This document shows, piece after piece, positions 1-10,440 of a DNA stretch of 64,000 nt. Numbering within the stretch: position 1 is the stretch's first letter; each line of letters starts with the position of its first letter. Location: the NCBI RefSeq assembly GCF_029784135.1, contig NC_073746.1:65536763-65600762 (forward strand), read 5' to 3'. Under the pieces are notes generated by a model that searched no databases, was not told the origin of the DNA, and saw only the letters and a list, made by a program, of their open reading frames with translations. The stretch is from Toxorhynchites rutilus septentrionalis (taxonomy: Eukaryota > Arthropoda > Insecta > Diptera > Culicidae). The position numbers and the translations under genes were made by a program.

Positions 1-2088
1 AAACCATCCAATTGTTGTTCCAGGAGCAGTTTATCGATTTCTTCAAGGCTGGGAGACAACGTTCCTTCGGGAACATTTTCGTGTGTTTCATCTTTGTTTT
101 CCTTGCTCACATCAGTCGGAGGCGCGGGAGAAACTGAACCACTTTCCTCGAATTGTTCGATAGAAGTGGGTGTCGAGACTTCCTCTTGAACATTAAATAT
201 ATTGATGTCCTCCTGAGGTACAACTGCTGGTTTGCTTCGGTCATCTTCCTCAGCCGAAGAAGATGGGTGAGCTGCTGGATTGGTGCCTTCGTTTTCAGTA
301 GCTTCACCTTGATGGTCTGTAGTAGTAGTATCAGTTGAAGCCGTTATTTGGGGGTTAGGTTTATCCACCGATGCTTCACTAGATTCTCTCTCCCCGTGTG
401 TCATAGCCTTAATCAAACCTTCATCGTATGCCCTCATGTTACAAAATCCTGCCAGGAATTCGTCGGGCAGCCAACTCATTATACTTCTCCCAAACTTCAA
501 GTCCATTTCCTCCCTCCGTTCAGTTAGGTTAGTTCCTAAAATATTGGCACATAGCAAATGCTGAGATTCGTTAAACGACGCACCGATTGGTACGCTTCTT
601 AGCAGACTAGTTAGTAGATTGTGTTTGCAATTCATCGTCCGCTCCAGACGCTCCCGGAGCTCTTGAGGGCAATTAACACAAAGTGGCCGATAGGCCAGCG
701 TAAAGCAGTACAAAGAACATCGAGACGGCGGACATAAAGTAACATCGATGCTACTGGTTTTGTCACTATCAATAATTAGGTCTAGTTTATTTTCGTTGGA
801 TACATCCTGGTGGGCATCGTCGCCGATAGCGGTCTCAGTTGTTCCATTCCCCAAGCCGTTCTTCTCGTTTGTTTTTACCAACACTTCGGCTGCTTTCTTG
901 ACAATATTCATCACAGCTTCACCGGCGGATTTGAGAATATTATTTGGATTTTTCACAATCTGTGCTCCTCCTTCTTTTGGGTCAACCTTCTGATCATGAT
1001 TTTTGCCGGCCACTGAATTCTCCTTGCCCATATCAATATCTAGAATCGTCAGCTCGTCATCGTCGTCCCCATCATCTCCCAGAGGGGTATTATCGGTTTC
1101 AAAGGCTTCAAACTCAGACGTGCCATAAACGTGAAACAGCGAAACCGGACAGAAATGTTCCGAGTTGTAGTGCGAAAGAACCTCAACACGCACAAACTTC
1201 CCGAACAAATGCGGATGCAGTTTGAAGCTTTGCACGGTCCGTTCGTCGTCCGCCGTAAACTGGCCAACATTAGACCATTCTCTCGTTGGAAATCGATTGC
1301 TAATCGAGATGGAAAATTCCTTCGGCGATGAAGAGAACAGTTCGAAATTGGCCAACTCAACACGTTCCGCTTGAATGGGCTCGCATAGCTCCACCACGAA
1401 CCAGATTTTGCTTGTGCAGGGGTTCAGGAGATACTCGTCCTTGTGCGATGTCAGCACTGAACCTGTACTCTGTGCCTCCGGATTGGAGGCGATTATTTTC
1501 GCCCCACAATCCGGGGAGGCGTAGTTTTTTGCTCGCAACTTCAACGGTGGCATCTTACCACCCGCAGGCTTAGAATTGCGCTTCATCGCGGATGCATTCA
1601 CATTCTCGCCGTGCTTCTTCTCCGCTTCCGCCATTTGTTTCTGAGCCCATTCTGAAAACACAGGCATCGGATTCTCTTCCGTCAAATTACCATCGGAGCT
1701 TGATGGTGTTTCTCCTGTCATGTTTTTACCATCCTCCCGTTCCGGCGGCACTGCATCTACCACCTCCTGCTTGGGTGACTCGCCGCCACCCCCACCCGAA
1801 TCGTTGATTTTGTCCTCCGGCGGAACAGCTGGTTTCGCTTCCACCGGTGACGCTACGCGAGAATCCATCACCACCGATGGTGCATCCTTAGATATTTTTT
1901 GCTGTGGAATGTCATGAGCTTCCTGTGGCTCGGGTTCTTCTGTCGAGATGGGATCATCAGCCAGTGGAAGGCTAATGTTCTTCAGTGTAGCCTCAATATT
2001 CTCCTCGAATTTGGACTCTATATTGAGCTCGCTGCTCTGATGTTCCATCAGCGTGATAACCGACGGGGTGCCAGGAATATCCTGCAAT
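1..2088 (-). CDS. SUCO: SUCO/osteopotentia-like SUN-domain protein, internal exon (runs off left edge)
   Basis: Seen: the minus strand is open without a stop from 2088 to base 1 (about 695 codons), preceded by a pyrimidine-rich acceptor ending in AG at 2089-2090. The reading begins LQDIPGTPSVITLMEHQ, followed by an acidic, Ser/Pro-rich linker and FSEWAQKQM. A SUN/galactose-binding-like domain follows at about residues 217-354 counted from the signal-peptide Met (plus coordinates 1526-1113), containing NYASPDCGAKIIASNPEA, LNPCTSKIWFVVELCEPIQ, ANFELFSSSPKEFSISIS, SEHFCPVSLFHVYGTSE. Downstream is a short amphipathic stretch, then a Cys-rich block near 640-735, then a low-complexity acidic region. 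Known: this SUN subtype defines SUCO/Opt/Slp1 proteins, type I membrane proteins of the rough ER and nuclear envelope with roles in secretory protein biogenesis. The coiled coil and transmembrane helix expected at the C-terminus lie beyond the window. No frameshift is seen. Family assignment is firm; exact function in this insect is inferred. Confidence 0.93.
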
Positions 2089-2091
2089 CTG

Positions 2092-3002
2092 GGAACGAAA
2101 AGAAGAAAAAGTTGAATTAGAAACACAGAACCGAAATGTTAAACCACAATCGATTGTGTATCAATAAGTTGAGCGAATGTCAACCGGTTTATTTGTATTG
2201 ATCAATTGATTCAATCACATGAATTGATTTCAACGATTTCAACACACATTCCTCCTGTGGGGAGAGATATTTGAGAAGCCGTGGTTAGGTATTTCATTCA
2301 ACCAGAAGATAGATAGTGGCGTTCCAAACATGTTTATTTTTAAATTAACAGAACCGCACGCAACTCGATATGTTCTGAATATATGAAATCACTGTTCCGT
2401 GTGAATATTGTAACAAATGGTCGCGCAAGCACACCGCGAGCCATAGACTGGAGGCGTTGCACATTGGAACGTGGTTGCAACGTTGAGATGAGTGCATACA
2501 CGTGCTCATAAAAATCCAGCGATACGTGACCCGCCCCGTTGTTGTCAACTGCAGCTACGAGTAACGGTAACGCAATAGGACAATCAACATGTTTATGGCA
2601 GTTGTCGGATATTGCTTACAGAAACATATAGAACGAAGTTTGAATAACCTTTTGACTACTCAATTCTTCTCTACTCCATAGGGTGGCTTATTTAGTGATA
2701 CACTTTCTTCGATGTCCCGGGTATTGGATCATTCTTTAGACGGGCAAATATACGGTCAAGTATTATAATTACATCTCCTTTCAGATTGCGAGCAAAATTG
2801 AGATCCTGACAATTAGACGAATCCGCGTGAATTTAGTCTTTGTTGTTCATGAATGGAGTGAGTGAATTAACAGTTCACTCAATAAATATGTATACTCTTG
2901 CGGACATCTTATTTTTTTTTGTTAGAAATTACTATATATCGGTTGTGTATTAACAAATCTTGACTCTCCTCTTCATAATTTTCTAAATGATAATATAATC
3001 AG
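2092..3002. other. Unassigned intronic sequence
   Basis: AT-rich intron sequence between the SUCO acceptor and the BEL 5' LTR. Short open frames (for example 2345-2548 minus) show no family resemblance. Nothing else supported. Confidence 0.5.
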
Positions 3003-3331
3003 TGTTAGAACCACTGTGCATTAGTACATAGACGCCCTCGGTCAAACAGCTACAGTAGCTGTCACTCAATAATTTACACACAGCTCTTACAAAATAGACC
3101 GTTGTTATTTCCAACAATAAGGATCATTCTATCGTTAGCAGTTCTTTTGAAGAAGCGTATATCGGAGTATTTAAGGAAAGTTAAGAATTAATTGCCGGAT
3201 TTCAAGGAAAACAAATGAAAGCGGAAATAAATATGAATTGTAATTACTGAATTGTCAAATGAAATTAATTACAGCTTTGAGCGTATTACACAACGAAGAT
3301 CGCTTCAGGGAATTTCTTCAAAATCCGAACA
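3003..3331 (+). repeat. BEL/Pao 5' LTR
   Basis: 329 bp, TG...CA termini. It matches 8865-9198 along its whole length apart from five substitutions and a 5-base gap near 3205. I see no canonical primer-binding site immediately after it. Confidence 0.95.
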
Positions 3332-3940
3332 AATTCTCAAAGATTTACCAGAGATCGGCAAATATGGCTACAGTAGAAAACATGGACGATTCCTATTGTG
3401 TCTGTGAAACATGCCACAGATCACCTTCTGCGGACCGCGGAATGGTAGCTTGTGACACTTGTAACAAGTGGTTTCACTATAGGTGTGTGGGCGTCGATGA
3501 GACCATCAAAAATCGTTCATGGAACTGTGATTTGTGCCAGGCACCTCCGAAAATTCCAGCCGCTCACGAGCGTAGCGTATCAATTATATCAACATAGTCA
3601 TTGGTACGGCAAACAGCAATGGAGTTGGAGTTACTCCGTTTAGATGAAGAGAAAACTCTACAAGAGGAATATATGCGTGAACGATATGAGGTGATTGCAG
3701 CCCATCTCCATGAGGAAGCAACTGCGGGTGGTAGCATCGAAAGTTGTAGAAGTAGTGGTAGCAGAACGCAGAAAGGTCAATCCATTTCTGCGACAGCGAG
3801 AAATCATAGGTGCGAAAAGGAACATTCCAGTCGACCACAGTCGCGGGGCAATCCGGAAGGTTCCAACCAAAGATGCGAGAATGCATGTTAGGGATGAAGC
3901 GGCGAAGAATACCAGTACACCCAAACGCCAGTCCAGTATA

Positions 3941-4152
3941 CAGGTCGGACTCGATTATATATAATCGCAATTTCACTTTCAACGTTAATTTTCGTATCTA
4001 ATGCATAATCGAATCACGAAAAAAGCTATTTTTCTATTAATGTTTACATTCATACATTGATGAAAAATTTGTTTTCTTGAGATTCGATTATGTATAAGAT
4101 TAGAATAATTGTTGAAAAAAATGATCGACTATATATAATCGAGTCCGACCTG
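3941..4152. mobile_element. 212-bp MITE with 27-bp TIRs and TA target duplication
   Basis: Ends are perfect inverted repeats beginning CAGGTCGGACTCGATTATAT, flanked by TA (3939-3940, 4153-4154), the signature of Tc1/mariner/pogo-type transposition. No coding capacity. It sits in gag. A second copy, in opposite orientation, is at 31679-31893. Confidence 0.9.
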
Positions 4153-4664
4153 TATTGAAAACAAAGGATCCTGCACCCGCGGGGTTATTTCAACAGTTCC
4201 GTGACCGTTCTACACGACCTCAGGTTCAAAAAATTACCAGTTTCGCGAGTCCACACAACGCAAACAGTGAACAATACGAAAATTCGGAGTACGCTGACAA
4301 TTACAATGAATACGAATTCACAACAAATCAAATTGCCGCTCGACAAGTTTGGCCAAAAAGGTTGCCAATCTTTTCAGGAGACCCTGAGGAATGGCCAATC
4401 TTTATTAGCTCCTATTAAAATTCAAATAAAGCATGTGGTTTTTCGGATATAGAAAATTTGATTCGCCTTCAAGAAAGTTTGAAGGGGTCTGCTCTCGAAG
4501 CCGTGCGAAGTAGGTTGTTTTTGCCTCAAAACGTACCCAAAATTATTGAAACATTGCGCAAAATTTATGGAAGACCTGAGTATTTGATTCATGCTCTTAT
4601 CATGAAGCTTCAAAAAGTTGATCCTCCAAAGGTTGAACGATTGGTCACTATCATCAACTTTGGT

Positions 4665-4850
4665 CCCTTTCCTGAAAGAATATGTCACCCTCTAAACTCG
4701 AGTAAACCGCGAGTAATCGGTTTTCCACCTTACTAACCATAGTGTTAGGAAAATTATTTATGTATAGTTTTAAAACATATATTTAAGAATTCGGCTCCTT
4801 TAAACTAATGTAACTGAGCCTGTAAAAATAAACGATTTATATAAAAAAAA
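4665..4850 (+). mobile_element. 5'-truncated non-LTR retrotransposon 3' end
   Basis: 186-bp insertion in gag flanked by an exact 12-bp duplication (ATCAACTTTGGT at 4653-4664 and 4851-4862), ending in an A-run. It shares ACCGCGAGTAATCGGTT with the LINE 3' region near 63460, so both belong to related LINE 3' UTRs. Confidence 0.85.
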
Positions 4851-5369
4851 ATCAACTTTGGTATGGCAGTGCAGCAGTTGTGCGACCATCTAGAAGCAGC
4901 TGACCAGAAGAAACATTTGAATAATCCAGTCCTTCTACAAGAGCTGGTGGAAAAGTTGCCGACCACCTTCAAGTTAGAGTGGGTGAGATTTAAACGAGGC
5001 TTTGGTAATGTGTCCATGCGTACATTTCATGACTCCATGGATAAACTATTAAACGAAGCAAGCGAAGTGGCTTACGTTTGTGACGAGAAAGGAATCAAGG
5101 ATGCAAAATTTCGAAAGAACATGTTGAAATCGAAAAGCAATTTTTATCAGTGCAAAATATCTCCACCGACATTCTTCACTTCTTTCTATCGCGGTGCCGC
5201 TGTGCCTATGACCGCTGGCTCACCATCTCGTTTGTTTTGATATAGTTTTCGTTCCATCAACAGAAATATCAGTTCATTCTCGATGTCAGTGAATTCTCAA
5301 GCCGAAAATATCACCTTTCATTGCGTCCTGGTGAAATTTTCGTTGGTCATACACCCATAAACTCAGCAC

Positions 5370-6298
5370 TAGAGATGGGCAAACCGTTCATGAACTGATC
5401 AAAAGAACGAGTTCACCCAAAAGAGTGAACGAACTGCCGTTCTTTTTTGCTGGGAAACAGTTCATATGAACTGTATACCCAGTTCAGAACGAACTGTGTA
5501 CGGTGAATGATGAACTGATAATACAGTTCAGAACGAACTGACCGCCAACTGAACTGTGTATACAGTTCAGAACGAACTGACCGCTGGCAGAACTGTGCAT
5601 GCAGTTCAGAACGAACTGTGTACGGTAAGCGGTGCGTAAGAGGAAAGAAAACGAACGAGTGATAGATGAATGGTGCTGCAAGGTAAATAGTTCTCAAATT
5701 AACGAATGAAAACAAACGATAGTCCCATGAAACAACAAAAATAATATGTCGGTATTGTCGCTTCATAAAAAACGCTTGTTGCGTTTTTTTATGTTGCGTT
5801 CAGGATACGATGGTTTTAAATTGGATTGTTAAATTATTTATCAAATTTCATACTTTGGAGTTCAGGGTAAGTTGTTTTGCCAATCTACCTCACTTATAAA
5901 ATATAGTTGAAAGCTGAAAGTTGATTTAAACAGTCTTGTTAAACAGTAAAATTCGCGTCGCTAATATGAAATATATTTTATATTATATCATATTGTGCTC
6001 GATAATTTTGAGATGGACGTTCGCGGTTTGGGTACAGTTTTGCTATAGCATTTATTGCAATGCAAAGCAGCACAATGCTATTTTATGCTGAAAATAATGA
6101 ATAACGACTCAAACAAAATTAAAATTTCAAAATCAAAGGTTGATTTTCTATTGTGCTAAGTTATTTCTAACAAATATATCCCGACATATCCCGCCACTGT
6201 ACAAAAGAGTGAGTGAACTGCTCAAAAGAACTAGTTCACTTAAGTGAACGGTTGGTCACTGAACGGTTCATTAAAGTGAACCGTTTTGCCCACCTCTA
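5370..6298. mobile_element. Non-autonomous hAT element, 929 bp
   Basis: Termini TAGAGATGGGCAAACCGTTC and, on the complementary strand of the right end, TAGAGGTGGGCAAAACGGTT. It is flanked by a perfect 8-bp duplication CTCAGCAC (5362-5369, 6299-6306). An 8-bp duplication and TAGAG-type ends are diagnostic of hAT. No transposase. Four spaced palindromes lie near the left end. Confidence 0.92.
5480..5618. repeat. Four copies of a 17-bp palindromic unit in the hAT left end
   Basis: CAGTTCAGAACGAACTG starts at 5480, 5524, 5563 and 5602 (spacing 44, 39, 39). Each copy is an inverted repeat (CAGTTC/GAACTG) around AGAAC. Such subterminal repeats are typical transposase-binding sites in hAT elements; that role is inferred. 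Confidence 0.85.
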
Positions 6299-6760
6299 CT
6301 CAGCACTCAAATGTGCCGTTGCCCATCGATGTGTGTGCAATAAGCGGCACAAAAATGGGACCGGGGCTAGAAACATACTAAGAAAACACACACGAACACG
6401 CGTTTAAACGTCTGACGCGGTGTCAGTGAGATGATATTTCCTTGTATGGAATTTTGTTCCCTTCCACTGTCAGCTGATCGAAGATGCGTATGAAAATTTC
6501 GGGCGTAAATTCTCAGTGAGACAGTGGAACGAATGAGTGTGGGGAGTAATGCAAAAACCAAATGTTCCACGTGACGGAGTGTTGGTTGCATGGAATTAAG
6601 TTTGGTTCATTTGTCATGAACTGCAGGGGAATTGGTGGTTGGTTTTGATGTTGTCTCAATATCTTGCGCTGTCAGTAAAGTGAGTGTGAGATTTTGCAAC
6701 TCTGAAAGGAATATACAAGAAACCGGAGAGAAGTAACCCTAGAGAAAAGGGCTTTTTGCA

Positions 6761-7945
6761 TTCCCACATGGGATCCGAAGAGAACCGAATTCTCGAAGAA
6801 TCGTCAAAACTATCAAGTGATTCTAAATCATGTGCAATATGTGAAAGACCGTGGTCTTAATTGTGAAAATTTCAAACAATTAAATGTGTATGACAGGATG
6901 TAGTCGAGCGGTTGAAAATATGCCCATTATGTTCATATATGATCATGGAAATATGCGTTGTCGTAACAAATACGTGTGCAACATAAACGGTTGTGGAGAA
7001 AAGCATCACTCTCTATTGCATACTCCTAAGAAAGTAAACGTCTTCAAAAAAATTCCTTTTGCGTGCGAGAAACGAGCTGTATTGTTCGGGGTAGGACCTG
7101 TGACCCTGCGAAATGGCCATAATATGGTTAATACATATGCATTTTTTTTATGAGGGTTCGTCCAGATCACTGTTGGAGAGTTCCGTGGCTGACAAGCTTG
7201 GTCTTAAAGAAGATTTCGAACCATTAGATCTCAAATGGACTGCAAATGTCACCAGGGCTGAAAAAAGGTCTATGAAAGTTTGCTTGATTATTTCGAGTCA
7301 GGGGTCGCAAGAACAATACCGTTTGAAGGATGTTCACACTGTAGAACGACTGAATTTACATAGACAGAGTTTCCAATTCACTACTAGAAAACTATCCACA
7401 TCTACTTGGCCTGCCAATTCGTAACCAAGAGGATGCAGTGCCCACTATTTTAATCGGACTTGACAACATAATGCTATTTGCCCCGATCGAGTCACGAATG
7501 GGAAAAACTGGAGAACCTGTGGCACTGCTGTCTAAATTAGGATGGACAATCTGCGGTCCCAGACAAGTTCAAAGCCATCCAGAAGAATTTTGTGGCGTTC
7601 ATCAGTTCATCGTTCAGCATTTCATCGGAGCATTTTAGCTCCGAAGAAACTTGCGTTACCTCTCCTTACACATTAGAATCATCCGCAGATCTAAGGGCAC
7701 GAAAGATATAAGAAAACTCTACTGTACGCGTTGGTAAACGCTTTCAAACTGGTCTTTTGTGGAAAACCGAAAACGTATACCTACCTGATAGTTTGCCAAT
7801 GGCCCGACATCGTCTGGAAAATTTAGAAAAACGCCTCAAGAAAAATCCAGATTGCAAGCGCATTGAAGCGCAGAGTATTGAAAGAAGTGGAGAGTTACTT
7901 GGAAAAGGGATACGCACACAAAGCTACAAAAGGTGAACTAGAAAA
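6761..7945 (+). pseudogene. BEL/Pao zinc knuckle, protease and start of RT, frameshifted
   Basis: Seen in three frames: HMGSEENRILEESSK and SKSCAICERPW, then a zinc-knuckle remnant (RNKYVCNINGCGEKHHSLLH, about 6962-7021), then the DUF1758-type protease (TLRNGHNMVNTYAFF, then EGSSRSLLESSVADKLGLKE). The aspartate expected in the protease DEGSS motif reads as Tyr or a stop in the two available frames near 7150, so the active site is lost. Next come ILIGLDNIMLFAPIESRMGK and KLGWTICGP (7441-7560), and the RT lead-in (RHRLENLEKRLKKNPDCKR; a remnant of the motif before NPRKPGK, near 7975). Several stops and frameshifts. RT itself is absent. Confidence 0.85.
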
Positions 7946-7984
7946 TGAGAATACGAGTCGCGTGTACCACTGAACGTTGTTATA

Positions 7985-8834
7985 AACCCTCGAAAACCAG
8001 GAAAAATACGTTTAACATTATTGCACTCTTTACGTGTTTAGTAGTGCGAGCCATACACTGCGAAGTGGCATTTAACAAGACGACAGAATCATGTATCATG
8101 GCTATTAGAAGATTCATTCGGCGACGTGGAGCGCCAGTTGAAATATTTTCCGACAATGGAACTAATGTCCATGGAGCCAGTCGGGAATTAAGAGAAGAAA
8201 CAAAACGAATCAAACTGGGTTGTGCAGACACATTCACAAACGCTAGGACCAAATGGACATTCAACCCCCCATCGGCACCTCACATGGGTGGAATTTGGGA
8301 GAGGATGGTGCAATCGGTAAAACGTGCAATGAAAGCATTTGAAGACGGACGGAAACTGAACGACGAAATACTGTCAACCACAATAGTAGAGGTGGAAGGT
8401 CTGATAAACTCACGTCCCTTGACGTATTCGGGAGACGAATTTGCGGATCGTGATGCCATCACGCCAAATCATTTCCTTCTTGGAAACTCTTCAGGTCAGC
8501 ACACTCCTTTCATGATGCCGATATCACTTGCAGAAGAACTTCGCAACAGCTATAAAAGATCGCACGATGGTGTAAAGAATATTTCCCTACGATGAATCAA
8601 CGAAGCAGATGGTATGCTGAAACCGCAGCGATCCATGTAGACGATCTGGTACTCGTGATGGATGGTGACAAAAGCAGTACAGGCATTCGTGGTGTGGTGG
8701 AAGAATTTTTTCCAGGATCAGATGGCCGCATACGACAGGTTCAGGTACGAACGTGTGGTGGGAACTTCAAAAGTCCAATCACAAAACTAGCAGTTCTCGA
8801 GTTGAATAGTAAACCAGATCTAGAATTTGCTTAA
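7985..8834 (+). pseudogene. BEL/Pao integrase core and C-terminal domain (N-terminus deleted)
   Basis: Seen: after KPSKTRKNT (end of the RT lead-in) the frame jumps directly to integrase: FTCLVVRAIHCEVAFNKTTE, IFSDNGTNVHGASREL (second catalytic Asp) and PHMGGIWERMVQSVKRAM (catalytic Glu), through NSRPLTYS and ITPNHFLLGN. The first catalytic Asp and the HHCC domain are missing. A stop/frame change near 8595 is followed by QRSRWYAETAAIHVDDLVLV and VRTCGGNFKSPITKLAVLEL, the DUF5641-type C-terminal domain. The join at about 8010 implies an internal deletion that removed RT, RNase H and the integrase N-terminus. The copy could move only if supplied in trans. Confidence 0.9.
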
Positions 8835-8855
8835 ATTCAAGCTTAGGGTTTACGC

Positions 8856-8864
8856 GGCGGGGGA
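8856..8864 (+). promoter_or_regulatory. Polypurine tract of the BEL element
   Basis: A G-rich run directly abuts the 3' LTR start at 8865, the expected place for plus-strand priming. It contains one C, so it is slightly imperfect. Confidence 0.6.
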
Positions 8865-9198
8865 TGTTAGAACCACTGTGCATTAGTACATAGACGCCCT
8901 CGGTCAAACAGCTACAGTAGCTGTCACTCAATAATTTACACAAAGCTCTTACAAAATAGACCGTTGTTATTTCCAACAATAGGGATCATTCTATCGTTAG
9001 CAGTTCTTTTGAAGAGGCGTATATCGGAATATTTAAGGAAAGTTAAGAATTAATTGCCGGATTTCATACGAAGGAAAACAAATGTAAGCGGAAATAAATA
9101 TGAATTGTAATTACTGAATTGTCAAATGAAATTAATTACAGCTTTGAGCGTATTACACAACGAAGATCGCTTCAGGGAATTTCTTCAAAATCCGAACA
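8865..9198 (+). repeat. BEL/Pao 3' LTR
   Basis: 334 bp, TG...CA ends, with five substitutions and a 5-base indel relative to 3003-3331. The right flank ATCAA pairs with ATCAG before the 5' LTR. Confidence 0.95.
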
Positions 9199-10157
9199 AT
9201 CAAAATATCACACTAGACAAAAACACAAGCGATGGAAAAACCCTGCCTAAAAAAATTTACAACCATTCTGTGTAACTTTTGATAGTGTATCGAAGAGTAA
9301 ACTGTAGTAATAGGAAGCCTAAGAACTGGTTGTATTAAATTAGTTTGGAGATATTTACACAGAACAGTCATATCTTTTTCAATGTTTGAAACTATTCTGA
9401 GACCCGATATTAACGGCCTGAAATCTAGAAATAATCTACCAACAATCATGTTTCGTTCGATTTCTCGAATATTCCAGCACCATTCAATATGTTCTTTGTT
9501 CAATTTCGCAGGTTCAGAGAGACAACTACGAAGTGTACATTCTACGCAAGCTTAGACTCGCTCGAATGTCTGATTTTTACATTATAATAGAGTCTGCGAT
9601 TTCTGATCTAGAATAATTTACGTCAGTCATGTAGCAACAATTCCCGGAAAATATTCAGATTTTTAAATACCAGTTTATACCATGAAGCCCCATATACCAG
9701 CCAGTGCATAATTCCACTCACATAAAATACTGTTTTTCTCACTAACTATGGTGTACCATGTACCGGTAAGTTTCTTCGTTTTTTTTTCATTTATCTTATT
9801 TCTTTTATTTTTATTATCTTATTTACTCTGGCAAATTATATTTGTGTATACTATAACTATAACTATTCGAACAAATGGCAACCAAGTATTATTAGTTACG
9901 CTTAACTGAATAAATTTCAGCCAATATCGTTCGTCGCACTGCCATTCGCTTTATTTGTTGTATTCCTTAGCAAATTGGCTTACAGCATTGTGCACTGTTG
10001 TTATCAATTTACAAAGTGTAAACGATTGAAAATCTCCGGAGGCAATAAAAACTAAACCATACAGGTACACTGCTCTGATTTTTAGTTTGTTCATATCTTT
10101 TCATTGCAAATTCAAAAAGTTATCACTAAAATAAACATGGCTGGAACAAGGATACAT
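9199..10157. other. Unassigned intronic sequence
   Basis: AT-rich, no recognisable coding or repeat ends. The 9213-9503 minus open frame has no family features. Confidence 0.5.
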
Positions 10158-10440
10158 ACATTCAGCCAAACCGATATAATGGTTCTCAGTTTTTCGTCAA
10201 AAGTGGTAATTTTGTTCTTTAGCGCAAAACATTAAACTCGTTTTTATTATTTTTCATTAGGGTGCCCGTTTCCATTTTAGAATGATCCGAAAAATCATTT
10301 TTTCCACTTTTTTCCCAAAAATGACTATTTTCAAAAATTGATAACTTTTGAACCACTTGATTTTTTGATTTAGATGATCGACATATCAAATTGAAGCCAA
10401 TGAACTTGTCTTTTACTATAAAATATTCAACTTGCAAATA

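Larger units (their letters stand above)
3364..5156 (+). pseudogene. BEL/Pao gag (PHD finger plus DUF1759-like domain), broken
   Basis: Seen: ATG at 3364 opens MATVENMDDSYCVCETC; the PHD-type zinc finger spans about 3385-3560 with the expected Cys/His spacing (MVACDTCNKWFHYRC, then WNCDLC). An in-frame stop at 3595-3597 is followed in the same frame by a charged coiled-coil-like helix (ELELLRLDEEKTLQEEYMRE), then a frameshift near 3715. A MITE interrupts at 3941-4152. Gag resumes (VWPKRLPIFSGDPEEWPIF; LIRLQESLKGSALEAVRSRL), has a stop near 4417, is split by a LINE fragment at 4665-4850, and continues MAVQQLCDHLEAADQKKHL to about 5156. Known: mosquito BEL elements carry PHD fingers in gag, and DUF1759 is the gag core. 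Not translatable as one protein. Confidence 0.88.
5157..6760. mobile_element. Unassigned insertion between gag and zinc knuckle, itself carrying a hAT element
   Basis: Gag similarity stops near 5156 (SKSNFYQC) and BEL similarity resumes near 6761 (HMGSEENRILEESSK). The intervening sequence, minus the 929-bp hAT and its duplication, is about 670 bp with no family I recognise. Its right end holds CCCTAGAGAAAAGGG. I could not define its termini or a target duplication; it may be an insertion or a divergent part of BEL. Confidence 0.45.
3003..9198 (+). mobile_element. BEL/Pao LTR retrotransposon, defective, with nested insertions
   Basis: Seen: two direct LTRs beginning TGTTAGAACC and ending AATCCGAACA (3003-3331 and 8865-9198), a G-rich purine tract just before the 3' LTR, a gag with PHD finger and DUF1759-like capsid, a zinc knuckle, protease remnant and integrase, all on the plus strand. 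Flanks are ATCAG on the left and ATCAA on the right, a near-perfect 5-bp target duplication as expected for BEL/Pao. The LTRs differ by five substitutions and one 5-base indel over about 329 bp. The region for reverse transcriptase, RNase H and the integrase N-terminus is missing. Three foreign insertions are recognised inside (3941-4152, 4665-4850, and 5157 to about 6760, which holds a hAT element). Confidence 0.93.

Noticed and set aside
7113..7424. Intact retroviral-type protease
   Set aside because: The active-site aspartate is missing and the frame is shifted just upstream.
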